NCBI RefSeq assembly: GCF_000004825.1 | Contig: NW_008805071.1 | Coordinates: forward strand, 1,984,001-2,048,000 | Source: Heterostelium album PN500 | Lineage: Eukaryota; Evosea; Eumycetozoa; Acytosteliales; Acytosteliaceae | Direction of reading: 5' to 3' | Length of the DNA stretch: 64,000 nt | Made by a program: the position numbers and the translations under genes | Shown: positions 24,509-33,935 of the stretch, in pieces | Numbering within the stretch: position 1 is the first letter of the stretch | Layout of the letters: each line of letters starts with the position of its first letter | Notes under the pieces: model-generated | The model's database searches: none | What the model saw: the letters and a program-made list of their open reading frames with translations, nothing else | What the model was told of the DNA's origin: nothing

Positions 24509-24742
24509 TTTTATTTTTAACTTTCTATATTACTATTGTATTGTTATTACAACAATTTACATATAATAAACATCATTGTTGATTCATCGTTTTTTTTTTG
24601 ATCAGAAAAAAAAAAAAAAAAAAAAACTGAAAAAAAAAAAAAAAAAAGTAATTTATATTTTTTTCAGATATATTATCTAGTTGTTTTGTTGTTCATTTAA
24701 TTTATTATAGTAATAAAACAAGACAAAGACAATTATATAAAG
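24509..24742. promoter_or_regulatory. Short divergent promoter with poly(T)-TGATCA-poly(A) dyad
   Basis: This 234-base spacer separates two divergent start codons (24508 minus, 24743 plus), so it likely drives both genes. It contains a T-run, a central tgatca, and long A-runs at about 24587-24647. The first part is a near-perfect dyad. Long dA:dT tracts exclude nucleosomes and are typical of such promoters in this lineage (inference). Confidence 0.55.
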
Positions 24743-25801
24743 ATGGAAAAGTTTGAATATTTATCGATTAGATATGATGGAAAAGGTTTGTTGGAGATTT
24801 TAGATCAGAGAAAGTTACCGGATGTAGAGGAATGGCTTGTCTCTGCCAAGCCTGAAGATATGATTGGATATATAAAGCAACTATCAGTTAGAGGTGCACC
24901 TTTGATCGGTGTTGCTGCATGTGTAGCATTGTTTTTATATGTAAATAATGAGGAGTCGGCTAGAGCTCAGTGTTTGACTGAGGAGGAGGTGACCGTAGTT
25001 GCCACCAAGCTGCGCGATGCCAGACCCACCGCTGTCAACCTCATGAACAATCTCGATGAGATGTTACAACTCACTGTAAAGCCAACTGCCGATTTCTCGG
25101 CTGCCAACCTCGGACGTATTGCTCGTGCCATCATCGATCGTGAGGTGGACATGTGCGCCAGAATCTCAGTGGCCGGAGCGGAGCTGCTGAGCGACGGAGA
25201 CAACGTACTTACACACTGCAATACCGGTGCCATTGCCACGCCGGGCATGGGAACAGCACTGGGAATCATCCGTGAAGCCTGGCGTCAAGGCAAGAAAATT
25301 CATGTCTACGTCGACGAGACACGTCCACTGCTTCAGGGTGGCCGTCTAACCACGTACGAGCTGGCGCGTGAGAAAATTCCACACACTCTGATCTGTGACA
25401 ACATGGCAGCGACTCTGATGGCACAAGGAAAGATTCAGCGTGTGTTGGTCGGTGCCGATCGTATTGCGTGTAACGGTGATTTCGCCAACAAGATTGGCAC
25501 CTACTCGGTGGCGGTGCTGGCGCACTACCACGGTGTTCCATTCCACGGTGTAGCGCCGTGGTCGACAGTCGACCTGCTATGTCCATCCGGAAAGGACATC
25601 CCCATCGAAGAGCGTCAAGCTTCAGAGGTTCAAGGTGTTTCCGGAGCGTTTGGAAATGTCAGATGGGCACCCGCCAACACACCAACTTTCAACCCAGCGT
25701 TTGACGTCACCCCCGTCGAACTTGTAACCAGCCACATTTTAGACACAGGAATTTACACTCAACAACAACTCAAAGATTCGATTTTAACCAAACATAAATA
25801 A
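24743..25801 (+). CDS. mtnA: Methylthioribose-1-phosphate isomerase, 352 aa
   Basis: Single-exon, full-length member of the eIF2B-like MtnA/Mri1 family. It converts 5-methylthioribose 1-phosphate to the ribulose form in the methionine salvage pathway, in the cytosol. Diagnostic motifs: IRGAPLIG-type SVRGAPLIGVAA (48-59), the catalytic cysteine in LTHCNTGA (C159), GMGTALGIIREAW, VDETRPLLQGGRLTTYEL and the catalytic aspartate in VGADRI (D239), then NGDFANKIGTY. Length equals that of the family. The central two thirds are clearly GC-rich against the surrounding DNA, while both ends have the usual AT-rich codons. This gradient suggests selection for C-ending preferred codons more than recent transfer. 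Its promoter is shared with the divergent small gene. Confidence 0.95.
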   Translation: MEKFEYLSIRYDGKGLLEILDQRKLPDVEEWLVSAKPEDMIGYIKQLSVRGAPLIGVAACVALFLYVNNEESARAQCLTEEEVTVVATKLRDARPTAVNLMNNLDEMLQLTVKPTADFSAANLGRIARAIIDREVDMCARISVAGAELLSDGDNVLTHCNTGAIATPGMGTALGIIREAWRQGKKIHVYVDETRPLLQGGRLTTYELAREKIPHTLICDNMAATLMAQGKIQRVLVGADRIACNGDFANKIGTYSVAVLAHYHGVPFHGVAPWSTVDLLCPSGKDIPIEERQASEVQGVSGAFGNVRWAPANTPTFNPAFDVTPVELVTSHILDTGIYTQQQLKDSILTKHK

Positions 25802-26469
25802 ATATATAATATAGAAAATCAATCAACCAACTCCACACCACCATTATAATTAAAAATTGCTGACTTTCAAATCTCGATTATTATTATTCATTTGCTTTTC
25901 AATTTTTATCTGCCGTACTGGTATCATGATGGTAGCAACACTAATACCGGCAAACACCATATTCTTTGGTTTGCCAGAGTTGATAATAAAGATCTATGCA
26001 ATAGTTTCGTTAATATTTATCACAAACTTTTAAATTTGCGGTAGATAATTGCTTAAATCTTTATGAAAGTATTAGGATCTATAAACTCTTTTTGTATATT
26101 AATAAGCTCGACAAAAATGATTATATAGTATAATCTCGATTTTTTTTTTTTTGGTAACTATGGTAATACCAAATTCATGGGTGAATCAAAGAATAGTTTT
26201 AGTTGAAGATGAATATGCAAATGAAAACTTAAGATTTCAATTAAGTTTGTTGATTCATTCTACTTCCCACCTGTGAATATTATTGACTCATATGTATCAA
26301 ACCCAACATGCTCGAAATTTCACAATTTTTCCCATTTTTTCTTATTTTATTTTTATTTTTATTTTTTCCTTCTTTCTTATAAATTTTGAAAACAATCTTT
26401 ATATTAGATATTATTACATCATCAATATATATATAGTTTATAAATAGATAGAAAGATAGATATTTAAAA
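25802..26469. other. Intergenic region between the isomerase and sirtuin genes
   Basis: About 670 bases. It holds a compact, less AT-rich segment at 25910-25980 with pairing potential (listed separately), a T-run near 26138-26151 and short dyads such as attcatgggtgaat (26172-26185). No coding frame is supported. The last 100 bases before 26470 are A/T-rich promoter-like DNA. Confidence 0.45.
25918..25977 (+). other. Possible structured RNA segment with overlapping hairpins
   Basis: CTGGTAT (25918-25924) can pair with ATACCGG (25944-25950), and GGCAAAC (25949-25955) with GTTTGCC (25969-25975). The two stems share bases 25949-25950, so they compete. CTGGTA could also pair with TGCCAG (25972-25977). 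It lies 117 bases after the isomerase stop, in much more AT-rich DNA. It could be a 3' UTR structure or a small ncRNA; no known RNA class is recognised, and tRNA and H/ACA layouts do not fit. Confidence 0.25.
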
Positions 26470-27679
26470 ATGGAAGCTGAAGGTGGAGGATTCTATGTAC
26501 AACCGATTGCATGTAAACATTTATTAGATTCAGATTTACGTGAGGAAGCATTGGATATCGGAGTATTTGATGGTGCTGATTGTATGTGTTAAATACTATT
26601 GTTTTTAGATTCATTGTTTGTTTTAAATAAAGAATCCTACAGTTATTAATTTCATTCAATGTTTATTATCTATTTGATGACGACGACGACGATTTAGTTT
26701 CGAGAATTGCATGTGGAAAGTGTGATGATGAATCAGAGAATTGGGTTTGTTTGAAGTGTAGAGCCATTGGATGTTCTAGATACGTACAATCACATGCATC
26801 TGATCACTTTGACACTTGTGGACATCCTATTTCCGCATCATTCTCTGATCATAGTGTTTGGTGTTATCTTTGTCAAGAGTACTTAGAACATTATGTAAGC
26901 ATTGCAAAAGTCTAACTAATCAAACAAACAGCTAACTAACTACTAATTATCATTCTTTATAGACACTTGCACCATTCTTGGATATTTTAAATACAATCAA
27001 ATTCTTCAAGGAGAAAGAAGAGAAGAAGATTGAACCAGCAGCAGTAGCACAATCAACAACAACCATAATATCGAAGGAACAAGAACAAACAATTGGAGAG
27101 GATGGTACAACTATTACCTCTACAACATCTACTACTACAACCACCACAACAACATCGAATGTTGGTAGTGGTAGTAGCAGTAGTACAACTTTTATTTCAT
27201 CGTCGTCGTCGTCTACTACATACACAGCAGAGAAAGATTTGGCACATGATTTCGAATCGAGTGAATCTGAGGACGAGTCACTGAGCGACCAAAAGAGTGG
27301 ATTGCTTCAGAAGATGTTGGGTCTCTTCATTGGCAACAACAAGTCAGCACAAGCGTTGGACGGTGAGTGCAATCTCAAGAGCATTGCCAACTACATCAAG
27401 TCTGGCAAAGCAAAGAATATCATTGTGCTGACCGGTGCCGGTATTAGTGTTGCCGCCGGTATTCCCGATTTTAGATCACCAAAGACCGGACTCTATCACA
27501 ACCTCGCCAAATTCAACCTTCCCTACAAGACCGCTATCTTTGACTTGGAGTATTTCGTCGAGAATCCAAAACCATTCTTTGTTCTTGCAAAAGAACTCTA
27601 TCCAGGTGGATTCAACGTAAGTTTCTATTATTATTATTATTTAACTGTTGTTTTAAAAAACATCCATTATTTATACCAT

Positions 27680-27741
<62 letters not shown>

Positions 27742-28388
27742 GCCAACAGAAGTACATCACTTTATTAAATTATTACACGAGAAAGGATTATTATTGAGAA
27801 ACTATACACAAAACATCGATACATTGGAGAGAGTCGCTGGCATTCCAGAAACATCTTTGGTTGAAGCACACGGTACTTTTGCAACTGCCAAATGTTTGAA
27901 ATGTAGAAAATCATATACTTGCGAATATGTTAGAGGTATTATTAAGTTATTACATATTTGAATATCTTAATACTAATTATTTATTTTTATTTTTTAAAGA
28001 AATTATTTTTAGAGATGAATTACCAGTTTGTGAATGTTCGGGTATAATTAAACCTGATATTGTATTCTTTGGTGAAGCACTCCCATCTAGATTCCACGAT
28101 TTGGTGAGAGAGGATTTCCCCAAGTGTGACCTCTTGTTGGTACTCGGTACTTCGCTCCAAGTACAACCGTTTGCATCGTTGGTATCGTTGGCGCCACAAG
28201 GTATTCCAAGATGTCTCATCAACCTTGAGGAGGTCGGTGCCAATCCATACGGTGGATTCAAATTCGGAGATGCCAATAACAAGACCGATGTCAAGTGGAT
28301 CGGTGATTGTCAAGAGGGTATCATTGAACTTGCTCAATTATTAGGTTGGAAAGAGGAACTTTTAGAATCAATGAAAAAGAAAATATAA
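26470..28388 (+). CDS. sir2A: Sirtuin deacetylase with N-terminal UBP zinc finger, 514 aa
   Basis: Five exons join in frame: 26470-26581, 26698-26894, 26963-27616, 27743-27935 and 28000-28388. Residues 10-103 form a UBP/BUZ-type zinc finger (C15, H17; then CGKC, CLKC, H and GHP, and WCYLC), which binds free ubiquitin C-termini in HDAC6 and Usp5. A Thr/Ser-rich linker follows. Residues about 240-510 are a class I-like sirtuin: [18 protein letters not shown] (GAGIS 261-265), [12 protein letters not shown], the catalytic VEAHG (H364), zinc ligands AKCLKC and CEC, and [12 protein letters not shown]. It should deacetylate proteins using NAD+, probably in the nucleus or cytoplasm. The UBP-plus-sirtuin fusion matches D. 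discoideum Sir2A, so the symbol is given by architecture. Intron 3 is expanded by an ATT microsatellite. Confidence 0.92.
27682..27740. repeat. ATT trinucleotide repeat in a sirtuin intron
   Basis: About 19-20 uninterrupted ATT units run up to the acceptor AG at 27741-27742, forming the 3' part of intron 27617-27742. The repeat doubles as the polypyrimidine-like region of the intron. Confidence 0.85.
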
Positions 28389-29174
28389 TAAGCTTTATTT
28401 TTTTTGATCAAAACAACTATTATTATTAATAATCATAATTATAATCTTTCCAATTAATTTGTGAAACTCTATTAATAATAAATAAAATTTGTATAAATAT
28501 ATAATTTTAATGTATATATATGTTTATTTACAGCAGTTGATGGTTGAGAAATAAGTGAGTAACCTAAGATAGAGTTATTGTAACAGATCTTAGAATCTCC
28601 TATATTCGCAGTACATAAGAATGGTGGGCTCTGGAAATCGACCAGATTTTATTGCAATCCTATCGACAGTTTATAGCTTTTAGAATTCTAGAATATTTGC
28701 TGTAGCGATCGTATATTATAGAATTCCACTCCAGTAAAGCTACCAAGTGCATATACAAATTGACGGAGATACAAAGAAAGAATGTCACTCAGCCAACTTG
28801 AAGTTCAAATTTCACTGACCAGATTACTATTAGACATTGTTACCTGGTCCGTATACTACGAATATAGGTGCTTCGTTGTTCTATTACAGATATAACTACA
28901 GCAAAAATCTGAGAAACAGGACAGAGGTATCAATAGTATCAGACAGATATACACAATCGAATGATAAAACTTTGGTTAAATCTTTCTTTAATTTATTTAA
29001 ATAAAATCTACAAACAAATAAATTTATATTCATTTAAATATTTAAAATTTCATATAAAATTTTGTTCGAAAACGAATTTTTTTTTAATTCAACGCAAATC
29101 TCTTGCGATATTGACTGGGTGTGCTCGAGCATATTCTTTTTTATTTGAAGAAGCTAAATAGTAATAATAATTGG
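28389..29174. other. Degenerate, less AT-rich island without genes
   Basis: After about 130 bases of 3' flank, the DNA from about 28530 to 28960 is markedly less AT-rich than other spacers here, yet every frame is closed by stops. This is the look of decayed mobile or duplicated sequence. A segment near 29095-29150 again has mixed composition. The start of the island (agttgatggttga near 28535) partly resembles the end sequence of the inverted-repeat element at 29175. No family can be named. Confidence 0.4.
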
Positions 29175-29776
29175 AGTTGATAGAGTTAGTGGTTGAAACT
29201 GAAAGCGATTGTTGGAATCGTAATTCCAATCAAGGTATTATCACTAACAAATAAATAACTAGTAATAGAAATACATTACTAATAATATCAGAATTATTCT
29301 AGTTAGAATACCATCATACATATACCTGTCTTTCATAGATTTGACAATCACCCTTTGTCCTATTTCAAACGGGATGGTATGGAATTGTTTCCTCATAATA
29401 CCTCGGCTTGATCGCATGAAAAGGTATTCTCTCTTTACTGCCACAGTCTTCGTAGATGACAGTTGCCGTTTGAGCTCATGGCAGACTTCGTTGGTCGGTC
29501 ATTCAACTACCAACAAACTATCAACACACAGCATGATTTCTCATTACATACATTCAACATGGTATTTACTTAATTAGACTCAATACATATGGATTATCTA
29601 TATCGATAGTGTGTTAATTACACAGCTGCAGCTGTGTTTATGCAGATCGAATTAAAAAAATAGGACACGAATGTCTATTTTAATTTATCGGTATCCTCCA
29701 ATGGGCTTTCCGCCATGTTTCTTTGAAGGAATTGGATATGGTCACTTTCAGTTTCAACCACTAACTAACATCAACT
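29175..29776. mobile_element. 602-bp element with about 31-bp inverted terminal repeats
   Basis: The left end 29175-29205 and the right end 29745-29776 are inverted copies of each other; 22 bases (from gttagtggttgaaactgaaag inward) match without gap and the outer part differs by a few changes. The interior is far less AT-rich than the flanks and has no complete gene. On the minus strand a 61-codon basic stretch (29259-29444; PFEIGQRVIVKS) loosely recalls the tail of retroelement integrases, so the interior may derive from a retroelement or a DNA transposon; the family is not assigned. It appears broken and non-autonomous. The flanks aataataattgg and aataattattagg are similar and might contain a target-site duplication, but they are low-complexity. 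Confidence 0.5.
29620..29637. repeat. Perfect 18-bp palindrome
   Basis: ACACAGCTGCAGCTGTGT is a perfect 18-base palindrome inside the inverted-repeat element. It could be a protein-binding site or part of the element structure. Confidence 0.7.
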
Positions 29777-29934
29777 TCGTTTATTAATAATTATTAGGAC
29801 AAAATCTTATTTCTAATAATACTTCAATAAAAAATAGTTTTAAAAATAACAAAGGTTTATTTATTTAAATATGCTCTCCTTTTTAAAAAAAAAGAGGCGG
29901 TTAAGAATTTATTAAATTAATTAATGAATGATGA

Positions 29935-30807
29935 TTATTGATAAGTAACAGAACCAATATTGAAAGTTGGATTTTTGTCGGATTTGGTGATGTATCCAAA
30001 TCTATACTTTGAATCAATTGCAATTTGATTGACATATGATGGCAATGTATAGCTTGATGGTTGTTGATTGTTGTTGTTGACTCTGACAAGATCCCAAATC
30101 GAAGAAGAATCATCACGAAGTTGAACTGAGGAACTGAGAATCAATGATTTGATTACCTTGTTGCTATTGTTTTCAATGACACCATCGAATTGATAATAAT
30201 TGATGTTGTCAGTTGTCCATTGGTTGACAATGTAGCTTGAGACTGTGATATTATTAGTGTTGGTGTTATTGTTGTTGGTGGTTGGTTTTGGAGTTTCAGT
30301 GACAACATTGCTATCATTACATGTCAATCCAAATTGTGAATTCTGGTTGAATGAGAAATAGAATGAATATGGAATCGAATTGTTTGCAATTCCAAATGCC
30401 ATCGATGATGAACAATATGAAAATTGGAATTCCAATTTGATTCCTCTGATCAACATACTGACTGCACCATTTCTTGAGATAGTGAGTGATCTGGCATCAG
30501 AGAATGGGAATGATACTTGATTGACATCGAATGGTTGTTTCTTGTTATTGTTTGAACAGTTAACATTGTTGGATGAAATTGAATTGAATGAATTGACATT
30601 GGATAGATCTGTTGAGAATTGTGGTGAATACAATGAATTTCCAATCATGTATGTAACTGAACCGGTTTGTTCGAAATAGATAATCTTGACACCAATGATT
30701 GAACCATTGAAATATTGTGCCAATGCGTTAGCTGAACATTGTCCATTCACATTATTGGCAATGAATAATAAACAAATTAAAACAAAAATAAAATTAAAAG
30801 TTTTCAT
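29935..30807 (-). CDS. Secreted protein with CBM49 cellulose-binding domain, 290 aa
   Basis: Single exon. Residues 1-22 are a classic signal peptide (MKTF, then FIFVLICLLFIANNVNG). Residues about 23-165 form a Cys/Asn-rich extracellular region with four or more cysteines and many N-glycosylation sequons (NGS, NCS, NNS). A short Thr/Asn linker follows, then a CBM49 domain at about 185-288: ITVSSYIVNQWTTDNINYYQ, KSLILSSSV, YTLPSYVNQIAI, then YRFGYITKS and PTFNIGSVTY. CBM49 binds crystalline cellulose in dictyostelid stalk-sheath and spore-coat proteins and in cellulases. No catalytic domain is seen, so a structural matrix role in development is likely (inference). It is divergent from the AgtA-like gene, with 381 bases between starts. 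Confidence 0.85.
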   Translation of the reverse strand: MKTFNFIFVLICLLFIANNVNGQCSANALAQYFNGSIIGVKIIYFEQTGSVTYMIGNSLYSPQFSTDLSNVNSFNSISSNNVNCSNNNKKQPFDVNQVSFPFSDARSLTISRNGAVSMLIRGIKLEFQFSYCSSSMAFGIANNSIPYSFYFSFNQNSQFGLTCNDSNVVTETPKPTTNNNNTNTNNITVSSYIVNQWTTDNINYYQFDGVIENNSNKVIKSLILSSSVQLRDDSSSIWDLVRVNNNNQQPSSYTLPSYVNQIAIDSKYRFGYITKSDKNPTFNIGSVTYQ

Positions 30808-31188
30808 ATTTAAAGTTTATTTGTATTTATATTATAACTATATATATTTAAGTATTAGAATAATTATTTATATTTATTTAACTATATTTGTTAATTTGAT
30901 TTGATGATAATACTCCATTTTTAATGTACTATTTATAGTTAAAATAAATTAGAATATTTCTAAAATAATTAAAAGACAACATATCAATTTGATAAACAGT
31001 CACACAATACTAAACAAATGATTGATCATTAACAACTGATCAAATAATTCTAATAAAATTTAAAAATAAAAATAAAAAAACTTTGATTAAAAAAAAAATC
31101 TAATATAATTGGAAATAAATGAGGACACATGTCTTCTCTTGATGTTCAACAAAATAAATATTTTTTCCTCTATTATTGAATATAGAAA
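30808..31188. promoter_or_regulatory. Divergent promoter of CBM49 and AgtA-like genes
   Basis: 381 bases of A/T-rich DNA between two divergent start codons. A dyad-like pair, aacaaatgattgatc / gatcattaacaactgatc, lies near 31013-31042. No established dictyostelid factor site is obvious. Confidence 0.45.
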
Positions 31189-33485
31189 ATGAGTGATAAA
31201 GTAGTTTTAATGTGTAATTATGGATTCCGTGACATTACGTTGAATCTCATAAAAAGTATAGAGAATCAGTACGATCAGACTGACCAGTTCAAAAGCGAAT
31301 GGCACGATAAGTTCATGTTCTTTGCACTCGATGATCGAGCCAGTCAGTTTTTTCAATCAAAATCAATAGAGGCGATCAATCTATCCAATAGATCGGTTAT
31401 CAACAAGTGTTTCAATCACTACAAGACATTCATTGGCTATTGTAATCAGTGCAAACGATCGATATGTTCAGATTGTCATCCAGTTGGCCAGCATACCGAT
31501 ATTCCCGACACCAACAATCTTCATCTAAGAGATCAATACAACAACGCAATGAATTCCATTGCAAAAGAAGCAGTAGAACGTCCTATGACAAGTGTAAATG
31601 ATATGATGTCGATGTTTGGTGGTTCAGCAGGTGGTAGCGGTAACACTATTGCGTCTAATGACACTGTATATGGTGAAGAAGCAGAATCCTATGGTAATGT
31701 TGGATTCCGTGCTATCTGCAACGAGAAACCGTTGGTCGTACTGGATGTTCTTAAACGTGGATATAATGTGCTGTGGACAGACACCGATATCGTTTGGCTT
31801 GGTGAACCTTTCGCTGCATTCAAGCACGCCACTCAAGAATCCGGTATCGACTACGACAGTTTGGACTTGATTGTTCAACAGGATGACGATGACATCTGTG
31901 CTGGATTCTATTATATCCGATCGAATGAAGTCACTATCAAGTATATGGAGACGGTCATTGCTTTCTTGAATCCGATTGTCGATGATCAGATTTCAATGAG
32001 AAAGTTCCTAAAGGAGCATGCCATTCAAATCACCAAAAACAACAACAATAGTAGTGGTGTCGACACTCCAAGTGGTAATAAATTAAGATACTTCAGATTG
32101 CCAAGAACAACATTTCCAAATGGTACAGCTTATTTCAATTTGAAGATACCACAGAGAAACAATGTTAAGCCAGTTATAGTACATAACAACTGTATCATAG
32201 GTCATAGAAGTAAGAGAGAGAGATTCATTGAATATAATCTATGGTTCATAGATGATAATAAAGAGTTAAATATAACAACTACAACTGCAACAACTCCAAC
32301 AACTAAGCCAAAGATAGCTGCAACAGGATTGTTTAAAGCACATTTTGATGTGATTACATCCATCACCAAAGATGAAAAAAACAACTTACTCTACACTGCA
32401 AGTCTCGATAAATCTGTAAAACAATGGGATTGTAACAATGGCAACAAGCTGTTGAAATCAAAGTATGTTCATAAGCGAGGTTCTATCTGGGGAATGTATG
32501 TAAATCCATCACATTCCGCCAATAGCACTGCAATACCAACATCAAACAATGCTAGAGATAATATTGTATTGATAACGGCATCACATGATAAGACAGTTCA
32601 ATGTTGGGATAAAGATATGAATTCGATTCAGACTCACGGTGGACATTATGGTATCATCAATGGTCTGTTGGTGATTAACAACGATCTTCTCGTTACTTGG
32701 TCCGACGATAGAACTATCAGAGTTGCATCGGTAAAGGATACAGACTACAAGAGAGTGTTTCTTGGTCATACTGAACCAGTTAGCTCCGTTTGCTATTTTA
32801 TGAATCGATTGTTCTCGGCATCGTCAGACGGCACAATCAGACAATGGGATTTCACAACTGGTCGTTGCACCAATATCATTCATTCTCATCAAGGATGGGT
32901 ACGTTCCATTGTTTACGATATAACAAAGAATCAACTCATAAGTGGTGGTAGCGATGGTTCAATTAAGTTTTGGAATCTAAATGTATGTTACTGATAATAT
33001 TTATTTTTATTCCAACGTAGTAACTAATTTGTTTTGTTCTTTTTTTTTTATTTTAATCATCATTAATCATAGACGAGTGAATGTACAAAAATAATCTACC
33101 CAAATATCGATGATTCATCAAACAATGTATCAATTTCACAGATTATATTAGTCAATAATATATTGTATGTTGCATCAGAGAATGGTTCATTGAAGTCATA
33201 TGATATAAATGTATGTAATTATAATAACCATTGTTGTTGTTGTTGTTGTTGTCATTGTACTTGATTGATTAATAACTAATATATTTAAAATCTAATAATA
33301 ACTAGGCATATGAGTTGTTGGATGAGTATGAGGGACATGCACCTTTCCCTATCAATTGTATGTACGTTTCAACTGTGTGCGATTCAATATACACTGGTGG
33401 ATTCGATAAGCTTGTCAAACAGTGGCCATTATATACAGTGTCATATGAAGATGAAGATGTTGTAAATATCGAAGACCAATCATAA
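31189..33485 (+). CDS. agtA: AgtA-like Skp1 alpha-galactosyltransferase: GT77 domain, B-box-like insert, WD40 propeller, 703 aa
   Basis: Exons 31189-32982, 33073-33210 and 33306-33485 join in frame, all in phase 0. Residues 1-340 are a nucleotide-sugar glycosyltransferase (MCNYGFRDITLNLIKSIE; metal-binding DxD at 198-200 in LWTDTDIVWL; QQDDDDICAGFYY). Residues about 380-703 are WD40 repeats (TASLDKSVKQWD, TASHDKTVQCWD, SASSDGTIRQWD, SGGSDGSIKFWN). There is no signal peptide or membrane anchor, so it is cytoplasmic. This two-domain layout is that of D. discoideum AgtA, which adds galactose to the hydroxyproline-linked glycan on Skp1 in the O2-sensing pathway. Residues 74-102 carry C-x2-H-x7-C-x2-C-x4-C-x2-C plus histidines, a B-box-like finger inside the catalytic domain. 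It converges with the next gene, with 48 bases between stops. Confidence 0.88.
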
Positions 33486-33533
33486 AATAAAATATTTGAA
33501 ATCTTTTAACTATATATTTATCTATGTATTTAT

Positions 33534-33935
33534 TCATTGCTTAGTTGTTGGTGATGTTTTAGTTGTTGATGTTGCTGCTGTTGTTGTTGTTACAGGTGTA
33601 GTAGTAGTAGTTGTTGTTGTTGTTTGATTATCTTCACCATCCTTTGCAAAATAAACTATTTTATCACCTTTTGTAGAATCCATTATATATTTAAAGATTT
33701 GTTCATTATTCTCATGATACTTTTTATATGATGACAATTGTTCTTTTTTAAATACCTATAATAATAATAATAACGATAATGTACAAACAATAAATAAAAT
33801 GAAATCTATAGATCTTCTTAACTAATTAATAATCTATCATACAGTTAAATCTTTATCTTCATCACGCATCAGCATATATGTTATACCACAACCAACGAGA
33901 ATAGGTGTGAAAAATGTAACTATATATCTTGACAT
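33534..33935 (-). CDS. Small single-TM protein, 104 aa, possibly a mitochondrial assembly factor
   Basis: Exons 33843-33935 and 33534-33755 join in phase 0. Residues 4-22 form one hydrophobic helix (YIVTFFTPILVGCGITYML), followed by a charged soluble part (RDEDKDLTVFKKEQLSSYKK...NNEQIFKYI) and a Thr-rich tail. The short basic start, single helix and following charged coil recall CBP4/UQCC3-type complex III assembly factors, but no motif is decisive. It could also be an ER tail-less anchor protein. Good splice sites and a consistent frame support the gene. Confidence 0.68.

Noticed and set aside
24743-25801. Recent bacterial transfer of the isomerase gene
   Set aside because: GC richness is confined to the core, other host genes here show the same trend, and the promoter is host-like; a tree would be needed to claim transfer.
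27927-28388. Separate small gene starting at 27927
   Set aside because: It is the last exon of the sirtuin, entered through an acceptor at 27998-27999 with matching phase.
28530-28960. tRNA or class I RNA gene in the less AT-rich island
   Set aside because: No cloverleaf with a usable B box and no CCTTACAGCAA-type motif could be found by eye.
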